A stretch of DNA of 9,634 nucleotides, taken from positions 1 through 9,634 of the forward strand of contig CAMHBH010000081.1 of assembly GCA_946183175.1 (NCBI GenBank), read 5' to 3'. Below the pieces are notes generated by a model. The model did not search any database. It was not told where the DNA came from and saw only the letters and a list, made by a program, of their open reading frames with translations. Below, one piece after another: positions 8,173 through 9,634 of the stretch. Position numbers and translations under genes: made by a program. Position 1 is the first letter of the stretch, and the number at the start of each line of letters is the position of its first letter. The DNA comes from an uncultured Oscillibacter sp. (GTDB lineage: Bacteria; Bacillota; Clostridia; Oscillospirales; Oscillospiraceae).

Positions 8173-8703
8173 TTATTTCACATACCGCACGGACAGCCCG
8201 GTTTTCTCCGCGATGAAGTCGCGGAACTGCTCCGGCGTCCCCCCGGACAGCCCGTCCTTGGGGAATTGCTGTGCGTGCCGTTTGCCGATGATAAACACAA
8301 AGCTGTCTGTCGTCTCGCCGAAAACGCTGATGTTCCCGTAGTGCATACGGGTCTCGGCGGCCTGCGTGGTGACGACGTACTCGTCAGGCCCGAAACGCGT
8401 GTCGGCGTCGCGGGTGCCCGGCATGAGGCTTAATTTCGCAATCCAGCCGTTCAAGTCGTCCTCGAACAGCAGGACGACGAGCATAAACACGCCCGCCAGA
8501 ATCGTCAGGACATTGACGAAGTCCGGCGAAAAGGCGTCAATCATGACAAGCGCCGCCTCTGCCAACACTTCCAGCGCCACGACCGCCCAGCCGAAAATAC
8601 GGAAGGCGATATTCCACTTGCGGCGCACCGTTTTGCGGAGTACCCGCGACATCGTTTTCAGGGCCTTGTGGTCGTAGTGGGAATGAATCTGAAGTTCTTC
8701 CAT
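8173..8703 (-). CDS. YcxB-like two-helix membrane protein
   Basis: This 176-residue protein has a basic N-terminal stretch (about 1-30, with RVLRKTVRRKW) followed by two hydrophobic helices at about 31-55 and 62-80. A soluble C-terminal half follows. That half, with FGPDEYVVTT (104-113), a central HYGNISVFGETTDSFVFIIG (121-140) and a closing QFPKDGL, resembles the YcxB-like C-terminal domain, a small beta-rich PH-like fold of unknown function. The positive-inside rule puts the N-terminus and the C-terminal domain in the cytoplasm. The ATG at 8703 has a GAGAGG site 7 nt upstream. An in-frame extension to 8919 would run through the T-box leader and is not real. The gene lies between the valine T-box and valS, so its expression should rise when tRNA-Val is uncharged. 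Function is unknown, and nothing in the sequence links it to tRNA charging. Family assignment is moderate. Confidence 0.8.
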   Translation of the reverse strand: MEELQIHSHYDHKALKTMSRVLRKTVRRKWNIAFRIFGWAVVALEVLAEAALVMIDAFSPDFVNVLTILAGVFMLVVLLFEDDLNGWIAKLSLMPGTRDADTRFGPDEYVVTTQAAETRMHYGNISVFGETTDSFVFIIGKRHAQQFPKDGLSGGTPEQFRDFIAEKTGLSVRYVK

Positions 8704-8724
8704 ACGGACACCTCTCTTTCCGAC

Positions 8725-8756
8725 AAAAAACCGCCCCGGCCTTACGGTCAGGGCGG
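8725..8756 (-). terminator. T-box intrinsic terminator (attenuator)
   Basis: On the minus strand CCGCCC (8751-8756) pairs with GGGCGG (8731-8736). Past one mismatch, an inner 4-bp helix closes a GTAA loop, and a run of six T follows at 8725-8730. It ends 22 bp before the YcxB-like start codon. It is the default fold when tRNA-Val is charged. Confidence 0.9.
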
Positions 8757-8954
8757 AAAAATTCCGTGGTACCACCTGATTTCGCGTACTTGTACGCGCA
8801 CTCTGTACCCGGTAACGGGGGAGGCCGCCGGACTTACTCCGTTCAGTCCGGACGCTCCGGGACGACTTCCCCGCTGTGCCGTAGGCGTTTACACCGACCA
8901 CGCCCTCTCTGCGCCGCACACGTCACGGATACTGCTTCCCTTCTCAGCGTTGCG
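8725..8954 (-). promoter_or_regulatory. Valine T-box riboswitch leader
   Basis: This leader senses uncharged tRNA-Val. Stem I shows an AGTA element (8930-8933) and an AGAGAG-to-GGTGTAA apical region (about 8883-8911). The specifier loop reads GAAGTCGTCCCGGAGC, placing the valine codon GUC at 8864-8866. Stem III is a perfect 7-bp stem at 8828-8834 and 8845-8851, and a further CGCGTAC/GTACGCG hairpin follows. The T-box sequence AGGTGGTACCACGG (8764-8777) contains the UGGU bulge, which pairs with the tRNA acceptor end ACCA and fits the A discriminator base of tRNA-Val. AGG and CGGAA pair with TTCCG and CCT to form the antiterminator. This uses the same CCGCCC that forms the terminator, so the two are mutually exclusive. 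Uncharged tRNA-Val should therefore turn on the YcxB-like gene and valS. The 5' end is inferred from the promoter. Confidence 0.95.
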
Positions 8955-8960
8955 GCCCTT

Positions 8961-8989
8961 ATTGTACACAGTCGAGGCGGGAATGTCAA
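8961..8989 (-). promoter_or_regulatory. Sigma-A promoter of the T-box / valS operon
   Basis: A perfect -35 hexamer TTGACA (8984-8989), an exact 17-bp spacer and a -10 hexamer TACAAT (8961-8966) lie just upstream of T-box stem I. Transcription should start near 8954. Confidence 0.88.
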
Positions 8990-9001
8990 GCGGATTTTCG
9001 C

Positions 9002-9032
9002 TTGTGTCAACCCCGGCGGGCGGACATAGAAT
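9002..9032 (+). promoter_or_regulatory. Tentative promoter of the collagen-like gene
   Basis: A -35-like TTGTGT (9002-9007) and a -10-like TAGAAT (9027-9032) are separated by 19 bp, a poor spacing for sigma-A. The overlapping CATAGAATG (9025-9033) partly resembles the -10 element of sporulation sigma factors E and K (CATA...), which would suit a spore-surface protein, but no convincing matching -35 is seen. Only one promoter is needed in this 90-bp space, and I cannot decide which type it is. Confidence 0.3.
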
Positions 9033-9036
9033 GGAG

Positions 9037-9058
9037 TGGGACACGTTGACGCGTCCCA
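9037..9058 (+). repeat. Inverted repeat in the collagen-gene leader
   Basis: TGGGAC (9037-9042) and GTCCCA (9053-9058) are exact reverse complements, 10 nt apart and 12 bp upstream of the GGAGG ribosome binding site. It may be a leader hairpin or a protein-binding site. The GTCCC arm could alternatively pair with GGGA of the ribosome binding site region, but that is speculation. Confidence 0.4.
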
Positions 9059-9081
9059 AAATATCCCTTGGGAGGAATAGT

Positions 9082-9634
9082 ATGAATCCGTCGAATTACG
9101 GCGGTGAGGATTTCCGCCGTTACCGCGGCAGTAACGTCTGCGATGACCGATACGCGGACAGGTGTTGTTGTTTACCAGGGCCTCCGGGCCCGAGAGGCCC
9201 GCAGGGCCCGCAAGGCCCCGTAGGGCCGCAGGGCCCGGAAGGTATCCAGGGCCCCGAAGGGCCTATAGGCCCGGTAGGCCCCATGGGCCCACAGGGCCCT
9301 GTAGGGGAACAGGGCCCGCAAGGCCCGGCGGGTGAACAGGGGCCCGTAGGCCCGCAAGGCCCCGCAGGGGAACAGGGCCCGGAAGGCCCGCAAGGCCCAG
9401 CGGGTGAACAGGGGCCCGTAGGCCCCCAAGGCCCGGCGGGTGAGCAGGGCCCGGAAGGCCCCCAAGGCCCGGCGGGTGAACAGGGGCCCGTAGGCCCGCA
9501 AGGCCCCGCAGGGGAACAGGGCCCGGAAGGCCCGCAAGGCCCAGCGGGTGAACAGGGGCCCGTAGGCCCCCAAGGCCCGGCGGGTGAGCAGGGCCCGGAA
9601 GGCCCCCAAGGCCCGGCGGGTGAACAGGGGCCCG
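9082..9634 (+). CDS. Collagen-like Gly-X-Y repeat protein, N-terminal part
   Basis: An open frame from the ATG at 9082 runs off the right edge without a stop (184 codons visible), preceded by a GGAGG site at 9071-9075 with 6-nt spacing. The first 32 residues are non-repetitive and polar, MNPSNYGGEDFRRYRGSNVC to about residue 20, with Cys20 and a CCC cluster at 28-30. From Gly33 every third residue is glycine for about 50 triplets, starting GPPGPRGPQGPQGPVG, then mostly GEQGPVGPQGPA alternating with GEQGPEGPQGPA. This is the pattern of bacterial collagen triple helices, which form trimers in exosporium (BclA-like) and surface filament proteins. There is no signal peptide, which fits spore-coat or exosporium proteins placed from the mother cell, though other roles are possible. 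The proline-, alanine- and glutamate-rich repeat gives very high GC. The C-terminal domain, which would decide the class, lies outside the window. The gene diverges from the valS operon. Confidence 0.88.
   Translation, partial: MNPSNYGGEDFRRYRGSNVCDDRYADRCCCLPGPPGPRGPQGPQGPVGPQGPEGIQGPEGPIGPVGPMGPQGPVGEQGPQGPAGEQGPVGPQGPAGEQGPEGPQGPAGEQGPVGPQGPAGEQGPEGPQGPAGEQGPVGPQGPAGEQGPEGPQGPAGEQGPVGPQGPAGEQGPEGPQGPAGEQGP
9331..9634 (+). repeat. Exact 144-bp tandem repeat within the collagen tract
   Basis: Units at 9331-9474 and 9475-9618 are identical over all 144 bases, and the first 16 bases of a third copy follow to the window edge. Each unit consists of four 36-bp sub-repeats encoding GEQGPVGPQGPA and GEQGPEGPQGPA in alternation. 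The sub-repeats differ by synonymous bases, so the protein period is 24 residues but the DNA period is 144 bp. Such identity indicates recent expansion or gene conversion, and copy number may vary between strains. An assembler may also collapse or misjoin here. Confidence 0.95.

Noticed and set aside
8704..8919. N-terminal extension of the YcxB-like protein to 8919
   Set aside because: It would translate the T-box stems and terminator; the ATG at 8703 has its own ribosome binding site.
9172..9609. Open frame of 145 codons antisense to the collagen repeat
   Set aside because: Its repetitive arginine/alanine/leucine-rich sequence is the reverse reading of the Gly-X-Y codons, it has no ribosome binding site, and the plus-strand frame has a good one and the collagen pattern.
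1..9634. CRISPR array, insertion sequence, prophage or tRNA gene
   Set aside because: I saw no spaced direct repeats, transposase or integrase motifs, or tRNA cloverleaf; the only direct repeats are the coding repeats of the collagen-like gene.

Overview
The window looks like the chromosome of a fairly GC-rich member of the Clostridia (Bacillota), probably a gut-type lineage. The evidence is a T-box leader reading a valine codon, two near-consensus sigma-A promoters (TTGACA, 17-bp spacer, TATGAT or TACAAT), strong AGGAGG-type ribosome binding sites, a YcxB-like membrane protein, a cytosolic PAS hybrid histidine kinase and a collagen-like protein of the kind often seen on the surface of spore formers. 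I cannot name the genus from sequence alone.

Layout. Five genes lie on the minus strand and one on the plus strand. Transcribing leftwards from about 8954, a promoter drives a valine T-box leader, then a small two-helix YcxB-like protein (8173-8703), then valyl-tRNA synthetase valS (5515-8151). A 104-bp gap holds a GC-rich hairpin and a candidate promoter, followed by an aconitase-superfamily hydratase (3119-5410). A 172-bp gap carries another GC-rich hairpin and a strong promoter overlapped by a 27-bp near-perfect palindrome. It precedes a 931-residue hybrid histidine kinase with two receiver domains (151-2946). After 22 bp comes the start of a second PAS-type signalling protein that runs off the left edge (1-128). 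On the right, divergent from the T-box promoter, a plus-strand gene starts at 9082 and encodes a collagen-like Gly-X-Y protein that runs off the right edge. Its last 304 bp are an exact 144-bp tandem repeat.

How the parts work together. The T-box should make the YcxB-like gene and valS respond to uncharged tRNA-Val. The hydratase appears to be a separate metabolic unit with its own promoter. The kinase and the following PAS protein look like a two-gene signalling operon under a dimeric repressor or activator. The collagen-like gene is an independent surface or spore-coat type gene.

No wholly new multi-gene system stands out. The most notable points are the uninterrupted collagen gene with perfect long-period repeats, the membrane protein placed between a valine T-box and valS, and the palindromic operator over the kinase promoter.
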